Shown here: piece after piece, positions 23,864-32,185 of the stretch
Position numbering within the stretch: the stretch's first letter is position 1
Layout of the letters: every line of letters begins with the position of its first letter
Source of the DNA: JBBBNV01 sp037137075
GTDB lineage: Bacteria > Bacillota > Bacilli > Paenibacillales > NBRC-103111
Length of the DNA stretch: 35,990 nt
NCBI RefSeq assembly: GCF_037137075.1
Contig: NZ_JBBBNV010000035.1
Coordinates: forward strand, 1-35,990
Direction: 5' to 3'
Made by a program: the position numbers and the translations under genes
The notes under the pieces: model-generated
What the model was told of the DNA's origin: nothing
Database searches by the model: none
The model's input: only the letters and a program-made list of their open reading frames with translations

Positions 23864-24634
23864 TTATTTCTTTTTCTTTGGCGCAGGAGCTGCAATTTCG
23901 AGTTTTTCCTTGCTTTGAGGGCGGACATAAATAAAGTAGCTTTGAATAATCGTAAACAAGTTTCCGTATACCCAATAGAGCGATAATGCCGATGCAAATT
24001 GAAGCGACATGACAAAAATCAGCACCGGGAAAATAAACAGCATCATTTGCATCTGCGCGTTCATTTGCGAGGACATCATTTTTTGCTGCAGGAATGTGGT
24101 GATAGCCGCCAGGATCGGCAAAATGAAAAACGGATCCGCTTTGCCGAGCTCCAGCCACAAAAATGAATGCTCACGAATATTCGGGTTGCGCATAATCGCA
24201 TTATAAAGCGCAATCAGCACCGGCATCTGAACAAGCACCGGGAAACAGCCCGCCATCGGATTCACATTGTTTTGCTGAAACAGCTTCATGGTTTCTTCCT
24301 GCTGCTTTTTCGGGTCATCCTTATATTTATCCTTGAGCTTCTTCAGCTCCGGCTGCAGACTCTGCATCGCTTTGGAGCTCTTATACTGCTTGAGTGTCAG
24401 CGGCAAAATAACAAGACGGACCAAAAGCGTTACGGCAGCAAGCGAGAGGCCGTACGAATTCCCGAACTGCACTGCAAACCAATCCAGCAGAAACGACATC
24501 GGGTTTACAAAATAACGATCAATCCAGCTGTTCGTCGGATCGATTGGATTTGACGCCGGGTCCATCGCGCCGCAACCGGACAGGACAGCGACAACAGCGA
24601 CAAATAATAGTGCAATAAGTACACGACGTTTCAA
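23864..24634 (-). CDS. yidC: Membrane protein insertase YidC (SpoIIIJ type)
   Basis: Inserts proteins into the cytoplasmic membrane with or without SecYEG. In Bacilli one paralogue (SpoIIIJ) is needed for forespore gene activation. I choose the TTG at 24634 because AGGAGG lies 7-8 bases before it; it gives 256 residues and a lipoprotein signal MKRRVLIALLFVAVVAVLSGC, with lipobox Cys at 21. The product has five membrane segments and the conserved arginine in the second (LLVRLVILPLTLKQY), plus a Lys-rich C-terminal tail. Whether it is SpoIIIJ or YqjG type cannot be proven, but the position next to khpB and rnpA fits SpoIIIJ. Confidence 0.95.
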   Translation of the reverse strand: MKRRVLIALLFVAVVAVLSGCGAMDPASNPIDPTNSWIDRYFVNPMSFLLDWFAVQFGNSYGLSLAAVTLLVRLVILPLTLKQYKSSKAMQSLQPELKKLKDKYKDDPKKQQEETMKLFQQNNVNPMAGCFPVLVQMPVLIALYNAIMRNPNIREHSFLWLELGKADPFFILPILAAITTFLQQKMMSSQMNAQMQMMLFIFPVLIFVMSLQFASALSLYWVYGNLFTIIQSYFIYVRPQSKEKLEIAAPAPKKKK

Positions 24635-24788
24635 AATGGTTCCTCCTAGGCAGTTGACCACAAAATCCGAGAACAATGGCAATTTTATTCACATGTGAAA
24701 AGGTTGCCATTAACTCATACACATTACGTGTTATTCAGTTTAAAACTATACCATATTATTGGACAAGAAGAAACTAAAACCAACCCCG

Positions 24789-25142
24789 TTACCGATTTTT
24801 ATGCTTTACCAGCATCCCGGATTTACGGAGCAAATGAAGCAGGCTTTTTTCAATCTCGGCATACCCCATGGTCGCTACCGGTTTTCGGGCGATGAGAACA
24901 AAATCGACCCGGGGCGCGATCTCCTCCGCCCGCAGCCGTACGATTTCCTTCACAACCCGCCGGATACGGTTGCGCACAACGGCGTTGCCGACTTTTTTGC
25001 TGACCGATATCCCCATCCGGAACTGGCTCACGGCCGGCTGCGTTTTTTGATACAGCACAAACTGGTGGTTGGCCATCGATTTTCCGAACCGGTATACCTT
25101 ATTGAAATCTTCTCTTCTGGCTAATCGCAAACGCTTTTGCAT
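24789..25142 (-). CDS. rnpA: Ribonuclease P protein component
   Basis: Protein subunit that helps the RNase P RNA remove tRNA leaders. The ATG at 25142 gives 117 residues, the family length, beginning MQKRLRLARREDFNKVYRFG. The longer reading to 25193 adds an implausible Met/Asn-rich tail. It has the FVLYQ strand, the RNR motif VVRNRIRRVVKE (about residues 56-67) and a C-terminal LLRKSGML helix. It lies 140 bases after rpmH, with a terminator-like hairpin between them. The stretch 24635-24788 before yidC holds no gene. Confidence 0.96.
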   Translation of the reverse strand: MQKRLRLARREDFNKVYRFGKSMANHQFVLYQKTQPAVSQFRMGISVSKKVGNAVVRNRIRRVVKEIVRLRAEEIAPRVDFVLIARKPVATMGYAEIEKSLLHLLRKSGMLVKHKNR

Positions 25143-25250
25143 GGCGGCATTCCCCATCATTTCATCATTAACATTACCCATTGTTGCACACAAACGGCGA
25201 AATAAAACATTGCTTCTGGCAAAAATCAGTCCATTTTCAACTTGAATATA

Positions 25251-25278
25251 GAAAAAAAGACCACGCAGGCGTGGTCTT
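25251..25278 (-). terminator. Terminator-like hairpin between rpmH and rnpA
   Basis: On the minus strand AAGACCAC-GCCTGC-GTGGTCTT is followed by TTTTTTTC. It starts a few bases after the rpmH stop. It probably lowers rnpA transcription relative to rpmH. Confidence 0.85.
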
Positions 25279-25283
25279 AAAAA

Positions 25284-25418
25284 TTAAGCGCTCAGTACTT
25301 TTCTGCCTTTAAGACGACGAGCCCGCAGCACTTTACGGCCGTTTTTCGTGCTCATCCGTTGGCGGAAGCCGTGAACTTTTTTCCGTTTTCTAGTGTTCGG
25401 ATTGAATGTCGGTTTCAT
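25284..25418 (-). CDS. rpmH: 50S ribosomal protein L34
   Basis: The 44-residue basic product begins MKPTFNPNTRKRKKVHGFR and ends LKGRKVLSA, the usual L34 sequence, with RMSTKNGRKVLRARR in between. It is the first gene leftward from oriC and begins the rpmH-rnpA-yidC-khpB unit. GAGGGGGTG lies just before the ATG. Confidence 0.97.
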   Translation of the reverse strand: MKPTFNPNTRKRKKVHGFRQRMSTKNGRKVLRARRLKGRKVLSA

Positions 25419-25535
25419 CTATGACACCCCCTCAAGGAATTACGTTCGAATTTAAAAACACTAGCTCTAATTAAACCATGCCTATGGAAAAAAGTCAATG
25501 AATATTGAAGCAGCTCATATATCCCGCAATGTTCA

Positions 25536-25827
25536 TTGTCCACATGTGGATGATTTTGCCCGAAACATTCGAACGCTGTCGATTTTTAAACAATTTATAA
25601 ACAATATGTAGTACTGTGGATTAACGTTATACACAAGAGCTTGAAATTGTGCACAATCTCGTCACTTTCATTGAAAAACAAGGGGATCTCTGATATCATA
25701 GTGTTGTTTTCTCTTGTGGATATTATTAAAAACCCTCATGTTTATTCACAACCTGTGGATAACATTGTGAACAATTCCCCTCGCCTATGCATAAAAAGGA
25801 ATTTATATTCCTTCATATTGTGGATAT
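25536..25827. other. oriC part 1: DnaA-box cluster between rpmH and dnaA
   Basis: DnaA boxes (consensus TTATCCACA) include an abutting inverted pair TTGTCCACA/TGTGGATGA at 25536-25553. Others are TGTGGATTA at 25615-25623, TTATACACA at 25627-25635, TGTGGATAT at 25715-25723, a perfect TGTGGATAA at 25754-25762 and TGTGGATAT at 25819-25827. The whole spacer 25419-25908 is A+T-rich and contains no gene. It likely also carries the dnaA promoter and the sites for DnaA autoregulation. It corresponds to the incA/incB part of a Bacillus-type bipartite origin. Confidence 0.9.
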
Positions 25828-25908
25828 TATTCGACATCCTTCCGAAAACCCGACAACTTCCCGGCGCCTTGCCCGTGTTTGGGTATGCTAATTAAGGAGT
25901 GAACGTTT

Positions 25909-27261
25909 GTGGAAAGCCATGTTCAGGAACTTTGGCAGCAAGTGCTATCTATCATTCAAACGAAAGTCAGTAAGCCAAGTTTTGATACATGGCTCAAATC
26001 AACAAAAGCCGCTGTTTTTAATGAATCATCGCTTGTCATCTGTACACCGAATAACTTCACCAAGGAGTGGCTGGAGAACCGCTATTCTAAAATGATTAGC
26101 AGCGCTGTGCTCGAATATACAGGCCGGCAGGTGGAAGTTCAGTTCGTTTTGGAAGAATCGTTAAATATTGCTGTGAAGCCGGTGGTGCCGGTGCAGGCTG
26201 TTTCGGAGCAGCAGCCGGCCCATGATGAGCATTTCTCCTCGAATATGATGAATCCGAAATATACCTTCGAGACGTTCGTCATCGGCAGCGGCAACCGGTT
26301 TGCCCATGCGGCCTCACTGGCTGTAGCCGAAGCTCCCGCCAAAGCATACAATCCGCTTTTTTTGTATGGAGGCGTCGGACTCGGCAAAACGCACTTGATG
26401 CATGCGATCGGGCATTATGTGCTGGAGCATAACCCCAGGGCGCGTGTAATGTACATCTCGTCCGAGAAATTTACGAATGAATTCATTAATGCCATCATGG
26501 TCAACCGCGGGGAATCGTTCCGGAACAAATACCGCAATATCGATGTGCTGCTGATCGACGATATTCAGTTTTTGGCTGGCAAAGAGCAAACCCAGGAAGA
26601 GTTTTTCCATACGTTCAATGCCCTGCACGAGGAACAAAAGCAAATAATTATTTCCAGCGATCGTCCGCCCAAAGAAATTCCGACGCTTGAGGAACGCCTG
26701 CGCTCCCGGTTCGAATGGGGGCTCATCACTGACATCCAGCCGCCGGACCTGGAGACGCGGATCGCGATTTTGCGCAAAAAAGCCAAGGCCGAGAACCTGG
26801 ACATTCCCAACGAAGCGATGGGCTACATTGCAAATCAAATTGATTCCAACATCCGCGAGCTGGAAGGAGCGCTCATTCGTGTTGTTGCGTATTCTTCCTT
26901 AACCAATCAGGATGTGACGACACACCTGGCGGCCGAAGCGCTCAAGGATATTATTCCATCGGGGCGGCCCAAAGCGATTACAATTCACGATATCCAGGCC
27001 AAGGTCGGAGAATATTACGGCCTGAAAATCGAAGATTTCAAAGCACGCAAACGCACAAAGGCCGTTGCCTTCCCGCGGCAGGTGGCCATGTACTTGTCCA
27101 GAGAGCTGACGGACCATTCCTTGCCCAAAATCGGCGAGGCGTTCGGCGGTCGGGACCATACAACGGTCATTCACGCCCATGAGAAAATATCGCAAACGCT
27201 CCAGAAGGATCAGGAGCTGTACCAGGTCATCAATAACATCAAAGAAAAATTGAAGCTGTGA
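25909..27261 (+). CDS. dnaA: Chromosomal replication initiator DnaA
   Basis: AAA+ ATPase that binds DnaA boxes and opens oriC. The 450-residue product begins with a GTG at 25909, with AAGGAG at 25894-25899 nine bases before it. Domain I spans about 1-80 and a variable linker about 85-110. Domain III has Walker A GGVGLGKTH (154-162) and DDIQFLAGK. The C-terminal DNA-binding domain has FGGRDHTTVIHAHEKI. It is flanked by DnaA boxes on both sides and followed by dnaN. Confidence 0.99.
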   Translation: MESHVQELWQQVLSIIQTKVSKPSFDTWLKSTKAAVFNESSLVICTPNNFTKEWLENRYSKMISSAVLEYTGRQVEVQFVLEESLNIAVKPVVPVQAVSEQQPAHDEHFSSNMMNPKYTFETFVIGSGNRFAHAASLAVAEAPAKAYNPLFLYGGVGLGKTHLMHAIGHYVLEHNPRARVMYISSEKFTNEFINAIMVNRGESFRNKYRNIDVLLIDDIQFLAGKEQTQEEFFHTFNALHEEQKQIIISSDRPPKEIPTLEERLRSRFEWGLITDIQPPDLETRIAILRKKAKAENLDIPNEAMGYIANQIDSNIRELEGALIRVVAYSSLTNQDVTTHLAAEALKDIIPSGRPKAITIHDIQAKVGEYYGLKIEDFKARKRTKAVAFPRQVAMYLSRELTDHSLPKIGEAFGGRDHTTVIHAHEKISQTLQKDQELYQVINNIKEKLKL

Positions 27262-27353
27262 ATAACTTTTCACAATAAAACGTCCCAGCCTATGCACAAC
27301 TTATACACATGTGGATAGGCTTGCTTTTTCAGTGCCCATAGCGGTTATCCACA
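27257..27353. other. oriC part 2: DnaA boxes between dnaA and dnaN
   Basis: Boxes TGTGAATAA (27257-27265, overlapping the dnaA stop), an abutting inverted pair TTATACACA/TGTGGATAG (27301-27318) and a perfect TTATCCACA (27345-27353). This is the incC side of a bipartite origin, next to the unwinding element. Confidence 0.9.
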
Positions 27354-27359
27354 TATTCA

Positions 27360-27396
27360 GGCGCCCTACTACTACGATCTTATTTTTTTATAAACA
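27360..27396 (+). other. DnaA-trio and DNA unwinding element
   Basis: After the perfect DnaA box at 27345-27353 and a short G+C patch (GGCGCC), three CTA triplets run in phase at 27366-27374. An A+T stretch (TTATTTTTTTATAAA) follows at 27380-27394. This copies the basal unwinding layout described for B. subtilis oriC (box, GC patch, DnaA-trios, A+T-rich element). Unwinding is expected here. Confidence 0.8.
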
Positions 27397-27447
27397 GAAG
27401 AAGATCGGGACAAGTCAGCACTATTCCGAATATCCAGGAGTGAAATC

Positions 27448-28590
27448 ATGAACATACGTATTTCCAAATCCCAGTTAAATGAATCCATTCAGCATGCGCT
27501 CAAAGCCGTAACCAGCAAAACGACGATTCCGATTTTAAGCGGAATTAAACTGGATGCAGGCTCGCATGGCCTGATTTTGACCGGAAGCGATACGGATATA
27601 TCCATTCAAAGCTTTTTGGAGCCGGAAAAAGATGGACAAAGTGTCGTCGAGGTGATTCGTCCAGGAAGCATCGTGCTGCCGGCCCGATTTTTTTCTGAAA
27701 TTGTAAAGAAGCTTCCTTCTGACGAAGTTGAAATCGAGCTTAAAGAAAATCATCAAACGACGATTCGTTCAGGCTCCTCTGAAATTCAAATTATGGGGAT
27801 GGACCCGGAAGAATATCCGCTGCTGCCGGAACTGGATGAAAACCAGATGATTCGCATTTACAGCGATTTGCTTAAAATAATGATTCGTCAAACATCATTT
27901 GCGGTATCTACAAACGAGAGTACGCCGATTTTGACCGGTGTGTTATGGAGCTTAACGCAGAACGGATTGAAATTTACCGGCTGTGACCGGCACCGTTTGG
28001 CAACTCGCGAGGCTAACATCGAGCTCGATCCTCGTCCGCAATTCCACAACATCGTTATTTCCGGACGGACTCTGAATGAGTTAAGCAAGCTGCTGCCCGA
28101 TCAGAACACCTTGATTGAAATCGTCGTGGAAGAGAATCAGATTTTGGCCAAGATCGGCCATATCCTGTTTTACTCCCGTATTCTAGACGGTGCTTATCCG
28201 GACACAAGCAAGCTGATTCCAGCGAGCTTCCAAACCGAGATCGTTGTAGAGACCAAGGCGCTTGCCGATGCGATCGACCGGGCGTACCTGCTGTCGCGGG
28301 AAGACAAAACGAATATCGTTAAAATGATTATGAACGAAGATAAAACGCTGGAGATTTCGTCAAGCTCAACAGAGCTCGGGAAATTGACGGAAACGATCCC
28401 AACGGATAAACTGGAAGGCCAGCTCCTCAAAATTTCGTTCAACTCGAAATACATGCTCGACGCACTGAAAGCGATGGACAGCGAACGAATTCATATTGGG
28501 TTCACAGGCGCGATGCAGCCAATCATCATTAAGCCTGTGGATTACTCGGGATTGCTGCAGCTGATTTTGCCGTACCGGACGACAGGCTGA
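27448..28590 (+). CDS. dnaN: DNA polymerase III beta sliding clamp
   Basis: Ring-shaped dimer that tethers DNA polymerase III to DNA. The 380 residues start MNIRISKSQLNESIQHALKAV, with GIKLDAGSHGLILTGSDTDISI in domain I and a C-terminus with QPIIIKPVDYSGLLQLILPYR that forms the partner-binding pocket. AGGAG lies 7 bases before the ATG. It is the first gene after the second oriC part. Confidence 0.99.
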   Translation: MNIRISKSQLNESIQHALKAVTSKTTIPILSGIKLDAGSHGLILTGSDTDISIQSFLEPEKDGQSVVEVIRPGSIVLPARFFSEIVKKLPSDEVEIELKENHQTTIRSGSSEIQIMGMDPEEYPLLPELDENQMIRIYSDLLKIMIRQTSFAVSTNESTPILTGVLWSLTQNGLKFTGCDRHRLATREANIELDPRPQFHNIVISGRTLNELSKLLPDQNTLIEIVVEENQILAKIGHILFYSRILDGAYPDTSKLIPASFQTEIVVETKALADAIDRAYLLSREDKTNIVKMIMNEDKTLEISSSSTELGKLTETIPTDKLEGQLLKISFNSKYMLDALKAMDSERIHIGFTGAMQPIIIKPVDYSGLLQLILPYRTTG

Positions 28591-28607
28591 GAAGGAACGT
28601 GATTCTT

Positions 28608-28817
28608 ATGACAACCATTCAAATTCGTGATGAATACATTACCCTCGGACAATTCTTGAAGCTGTCCGATTGCATCAGCACAGGCGGTCAGGCCAAGCCG
28701 TTTCTTGAAGAAACGCGCATCACCGTCAACGGCGAGCCTGAGCAGCGGCGGGGACGCAAGCTGTACCGGGGCGACAAGATTTGGATAGACGGCTTTGACA
28801 CGTTCGAGATTGGTTAA
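28608..28817 (+). CDS. yaaA: S4-domain RNA-binding protein YaaA
   Basis: The 69-residue product MTTIQIRDEYITLGQFLKL...GEPEQRRGRKLYRGDKI is a lone S4 domain, as in B. subtilis YaaA, which is thought to act on the large ribosomal subunit. I chose the ATG at 28608, with AAGGA upstream, instead of the GTG at 28599, which is too close to it. It lies between dnaN and recF, the usual place. Confidence 0.93.
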   Translation: MTTIQIRDEYITLGQFLKLSDCISTGGQAKPFLEETRITVNGEPEQRRGRKLYRGDKIWIDGFDTFEIG

Positions 28818-28832
28818 GCGGGGGGGCTGTCT

Positions 28833-29957
28833 TTGTTTTTACAACAGCTGAGCCTCAGTCATTACCGCAACTACGACTCGTATCACCTGGAGACGGAGCG
28901 GTATGTCAACTTACTGGTCGGACCGAATGCGCAGGGGAAGACCAATTTGCTGGAAGCCATTTTTGTGATGGCTTTAACCAAGTCGCACCGTACTTCCCAG
29001 GAGAAGGAACTAATCCAGTGGAATCAGGAAGCCGCGCAGCTGCATGCGGTTGTGGATAAGAAATACGGGCCCTGCAAGCTCGATTTGCTGCTGACCCACA
29101 AAGGGAAAAAGGCGAAGGTCAATGGACTGGAGCAGCGGAAATTAAGCGGCTTTATCGGATCGCTGAACGTGGTAATGTTTGCGCCGGAGGATTTGGATTT
29201 GGTCAAAGGAGCGCCCGGCGTGCGGCGCCGGTTCCTGGATATGGAGATCGGTCAGGTATATCCGGGTTACCTGTATGATTTGTCCCAGTACCAGCGGGCG
29301 CTCCAGCAGCGTAACAATTTACTCAAGCAGCCGGGGGCGACGGCAGCCGGAATTGCTGCCATGCTGGATGTATGGGATGAACAATTGGCACAGTTTGGTA
29401 CTAAAATCATGCAAAAACGTCAAAGCTTTATAAAAAAGCTGCAAACGTGGGCGGAGCATATCCACAGCGGCATCACAAACGGGGCCGAGCAGCTCCGTTT
29501 GGCCTATAAGCCTTCGTTCGAATTTGACGAAAACGGGGAACAATCTGTTTTATTTAACCAATTTATGATAAAGTTATCACAGATGAGAGAACAGGAAATC
29601 CGGCGCGGGCAGACGCTTGCCGGGCCGCACCGGGACGACGTGTTGTTTGCGATTAACGGAAAAGATGTTCAGACGTACGGATCACAGGGTCAGCAGCGGA
29701 CAACGGCCTTGTCGGTCAAGCTGGCGGAGATTGAGCTGATTCATCAGGAAATCGGCGAATATCCGCTTTTGCTGTTGGATGACGTGTTATCGGAGCTGGA
29801 CCAATCCCGGCAGACCCAGCTTATCGCAACGTTTCAAAATAAGGTCCAGACCTTCATTACCACAACCGGCTTAGAAGGAGTCAGGCATCAGCAGCTTGAC
29901 GAAGCGACCGTGTTTCATGTGTTCGGGGGAACGATTGAGAAAGTGACCACGCTTTAA
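28833..29957 (+). CDS. recF: DNA replication and repair protein RecF
   Basis: SMC-like ATPase that helps load RecA at gaps with RecO and RecR. The 374-residue product starts at TTG 28833 after a G-rich site. It has Walker A GPNAQGKTNLLEAI (about residues 30-43), the signature GSQGQQRTTALSVKLAE (about 283-299) and Walker B LLLDDVLSELD (about 311-321). Confidence 0.98.
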   Translation: MFLQQLSLSHYRNYDSYHLETERYVNLLVGPNAQGKTNLLEAIFVMALTKSHRTSQEKELIQWNQEAAQLHAVVDKKYGPCKLDLLLTHKGKKAKVNGLEQRKLSGFIGSLNVVMFAPEDLDLVKGAPGVRRRFLDMEIGQVYPGYLYDLSQYQRALQQRNNLLKQPGATAAGIAAMLDVWDEQLAQFGTKIMQKRQSFIKKLQTWAEHIHSGITNGAEQLRLAYKPSFEFDENGEQSVLFNQFMIKLSQMREQEIRRGQTLAGPHRDDVLFAINGKDVQTYGSQGQQRTTALSVKLAEIELIHQEIGEYPLLLLDDVLSELDQSRQTQLIATFQNKVQTFITTTGLEGVRHQQLDEATVFHVFGGTIEKVTTL

Positions 29958-29973
29958 GGGGGACGGGCCGGCT

Positions 29974-30222
29974 ATGTTCATTCATTTAGGCGGGGAAAAA
30001 ATTATTCGTGCGATGGAGCTTGTCGCGATTTTTGATTTAAGCATCGAGAAATCATCGAAAATTTCCAAGCAATTTGTCCAGTACGCCAAAAAGGATAAAC
30101 GGATTGAGATTATCGGTGAGGAAGAAAGCAAGTCGCTCGTTGTGACCAAAAGTAAAGTGTACTATTCTCCAATATCGTCAACCACATTGAAAAAACGGGC
30201 GAATCAGCTCATCGTTCATTAG
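29974..30222 (+). CDS. remB: Extracellular matrix regulator RemB
   Basis: The 82-residue product MFIHLGGEKIIRAMELVAIFDL ... matches RemB/YaaB of the DUF370 family; RemA and RemB control biofilm matrix genes in B. subtilis. GGGGACGGG lies before the ATG. It lies between recF and gyrB as in B. subtilis. The role here is inferred from the family. Confidence 0.93.
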   Translation: MFIHLGGEKIIRAMELVAIFDLSIEKSSKISKQFVQYAKKDKRIEIIGEEESKSLVVTKSKVYYSPISSTTLKKRANQLIVH

Positions 30223-30265
30223 CCCGGGCAGTTGTTTGTCAATTCCGTAAAGTGGGTGGAAGAGC

Positions 30266-32173
30266 ATGTCAGTCAATCAGCATACTTACGACGAGAGTCA
30301 GATTCAGGTGCTTGAAGGCTTAGAAGCGGTGCGCAAGCGCCCAGGGATGTATATAGGTTCGACCAGCGGCAAAGGGCTGCATCACTTGGTGTGGGAGGTC
30401 GTCGATAACAGTATTGACGAGGCCCTTGCCGGCTTTTGCTCGCGTATCGATGTAATCGTGCATCAGGACAACAGCATTACCGTGGTGGACAACGGCCGGG
30501 GGATTCCGGTTGGCGAGCATCCGAAGCTGAAGCGATCTACGCTGGAAGTGGTGCTGACCATTTTGCACGCAGGCGGGAAATTCGGCGGAGAAGGATACAA
30601 GGTATCGGGCGGTCTGCATGGTGTCGGTGTTTCCGTCGTAAACGCACTGTCTGAACGGGTATTGGTGCAAGTGAAGCGTGAAGGCCAAATTCACGAGCAG
30701 GAATTCCAACGTGGCGTGCCGCAGTATGACTTGAGAGTCATCGGCGAAACCGACGAAACCGGGACGACGGTTACGTTTAAGCCGGATGCGGAGATTTTCA
30801 CCGAGACGACGGAGTATGAATACGAGGTGCTGCAGGGCCGTATCCGGGAGCTGGCGTTCCTGAACAAGGGCATCGAGATTACGCTGACCGATGAGCGGAC
30901 CGGACAATCACAATCGTTCATGTATGAAGGCGGCGTAATTTCGTATGTGCAATATTTGAACCGCACCCGGGAAGTACTCCATGAGCCGATTTACATTGAG
31001 GGCAAAAGGGATCACATTCAGGTGGAGATTGCCCTTCAGTACAATGACAGCTATACGGAGAACATCTATTCCTTCGCCAATAATATCAACACGCATGAAG
31101 GCGGAACGCATGAGTCCGGCTTCAAGAGCGCGCTCACGCGTATTTTGAACGAATATGCCCGGAAGATCAACGCGATCAAGGACAGTGATTCCAACCTGAC
31201 CGGGGACGATGTACGCGAGGGCCTGGCCGCGATTATTTCGGTCAAAATTCCGGAGCCGCAGTTTGAAGGGCAGACCAAGACGAAGCTCGGAAACAGCGAG
31301 GTCCGCGGTATCGTGGAGTCGCTATTTGCAGAGAAGCTGCAGGAGTTCTTTGAGGAGAATCCGGCGGTGTCCCGTAAGGTTGTCGACAAATCGCTCCAAG
31401 CTGCCCGGGCAAGGGAAGCCGCCCGTAAAGCGCGCGAGCTCACGCGCCGCAAGAGCGCGCTGGAAGTAAGCTCCTTGCCGGGCAAGCTGGCGGACTGCTC
31501 CTCTCGCGATGCGTCTATCAGTGAGATTTTCATCGTTGAAGGTGACTCGGCGGGTGGTTCGGCCAAGCAAGGCCGTGACCGCCACTTCCAAGCTATTTTG
31601 CCTCTGCGGGGTAAAATTTTGAACGTCGAGAAATCGCGTCTGGACAAAATTTTGTCCAATGCCGAGATCCGTGCCATTATTACAGCGCTGGGCACCGGCA
31701 TCGGCGACGACTTTGACATTGCGAAGGCACGTTACCACAAAATTGTAATTATGACCGATGCAGACGTAGACGGCGCCCATATCCGGACGCTGCTGCTGAC
31801 GTTCTTTTTCAGATACATGCGCAAAATTATTGAAACCGGGTATGTGTATATTGCCCAGCCGCCGCTATTTAAAGTCGAGCGGAACAAGACCGTCCGCTAT
31901 GCCTATAACGAGAAGCAGCGGGATGAGATCATCCAGGAGTTTGGGGAAGGCGCCAAGATCAATGTGCAGCGGTATAAAGGGCTTGGCGAGATGAATGCCG
32001 GGCAGCTGTGGGAGACCACCATGGACCCGGAAAGCCGCACGCTGCTGCAGGTCACAGTAGAGGATGCGATGGTGGCTGACGCCATCTTCGATACGCTGAT
32101 GGGCGATAATGTCGAGCCTCGGCGGGATTTTATCCAACAACACGCCAGATACGTCAAAAACTTGGATATTTAG
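30266..32173 (+). CDS. gyrB: DNA gyrase subunit B
   Basis: ATPase half of gyrase, which puts negative supercoils into DNA. The 635-residue product has the GHKL ATP-binding domain with VVDNSIDEALAG (about residues 45-56) and GGLHGVGVSVVNAL (about 115-128). The transducer and the Toprim domain follow, with EGDSAGGSAKQGRDR, PLRGKILNVEK and DADVDGAHI. It lacks the extra insert of E. coli, as usual in Firmicutes. It is followed 12 bases later by gyrA. Confidence 0.99.
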   Translation: MSVNQHTYDESQIQVLEGLEAVRKRPGMYIGSTSGKGLHHLVWEVVDNSIDEALAGFCSRIDVIVHQDNSITVVDNGRGIPVGEHPKLKRSTLEVVLTILHAGGKFGGEGYKVSGGLHGVGVSVVNALSERVLVQVKREGQIHEQEFQRGVPQYDLRVIGETDETGTTVTFKPDAEIFTETTEYEYEVLQGRIRELAFLNKGIEITLTDERTGQSQSFMYEGGVISYVQYLNRTREVLHEPIYIEGKRDHIQVEIALQYNDSYTENIYSFANNINTHEGGTHESGFKSALTRILNEYARKINAIKDSDSNLTGDDVREGLAAIISVKIPEPQFEGQTKTKLGNSEVRGIVESLFAEKLQEFFEENPAVSRKVVDKSLQAARAREAARKARELTRRKSALEVSSLPGKLADCSSRDASISEIFIVEGDSAGGSAKQGRDRHFQAILPLRGKILNVEKSRLDKILSNAEIRAIITALGTGIGDDFDIAKARYHKIVIMTDADVDGAHIRTLLLTFFFRYMRKIIETGYVYIAQPPLFKVERNKTVRYAYNEKQRDEIIQEFGEGAKINVQRYKGLGEMNAGQLWETTMDPESRTLLQVTVEDAMVADAIFDTLMGDNVEPRRDFIQQHARYVKNLDI

Positions 32174-32185
32174 GAGATGTAGTCA

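Noticed and set aside
25640..25660. TTGTGCACAA as a DnaA box
   Set aside because: Only 7 of 9 bases match, and the sequence is a simple palindrome.
25641..25895. An 84-codon plus-strand frame in the oriC spacer
   Set aside because: It runs through several DnaA boxes and has no ribosome-binding site.
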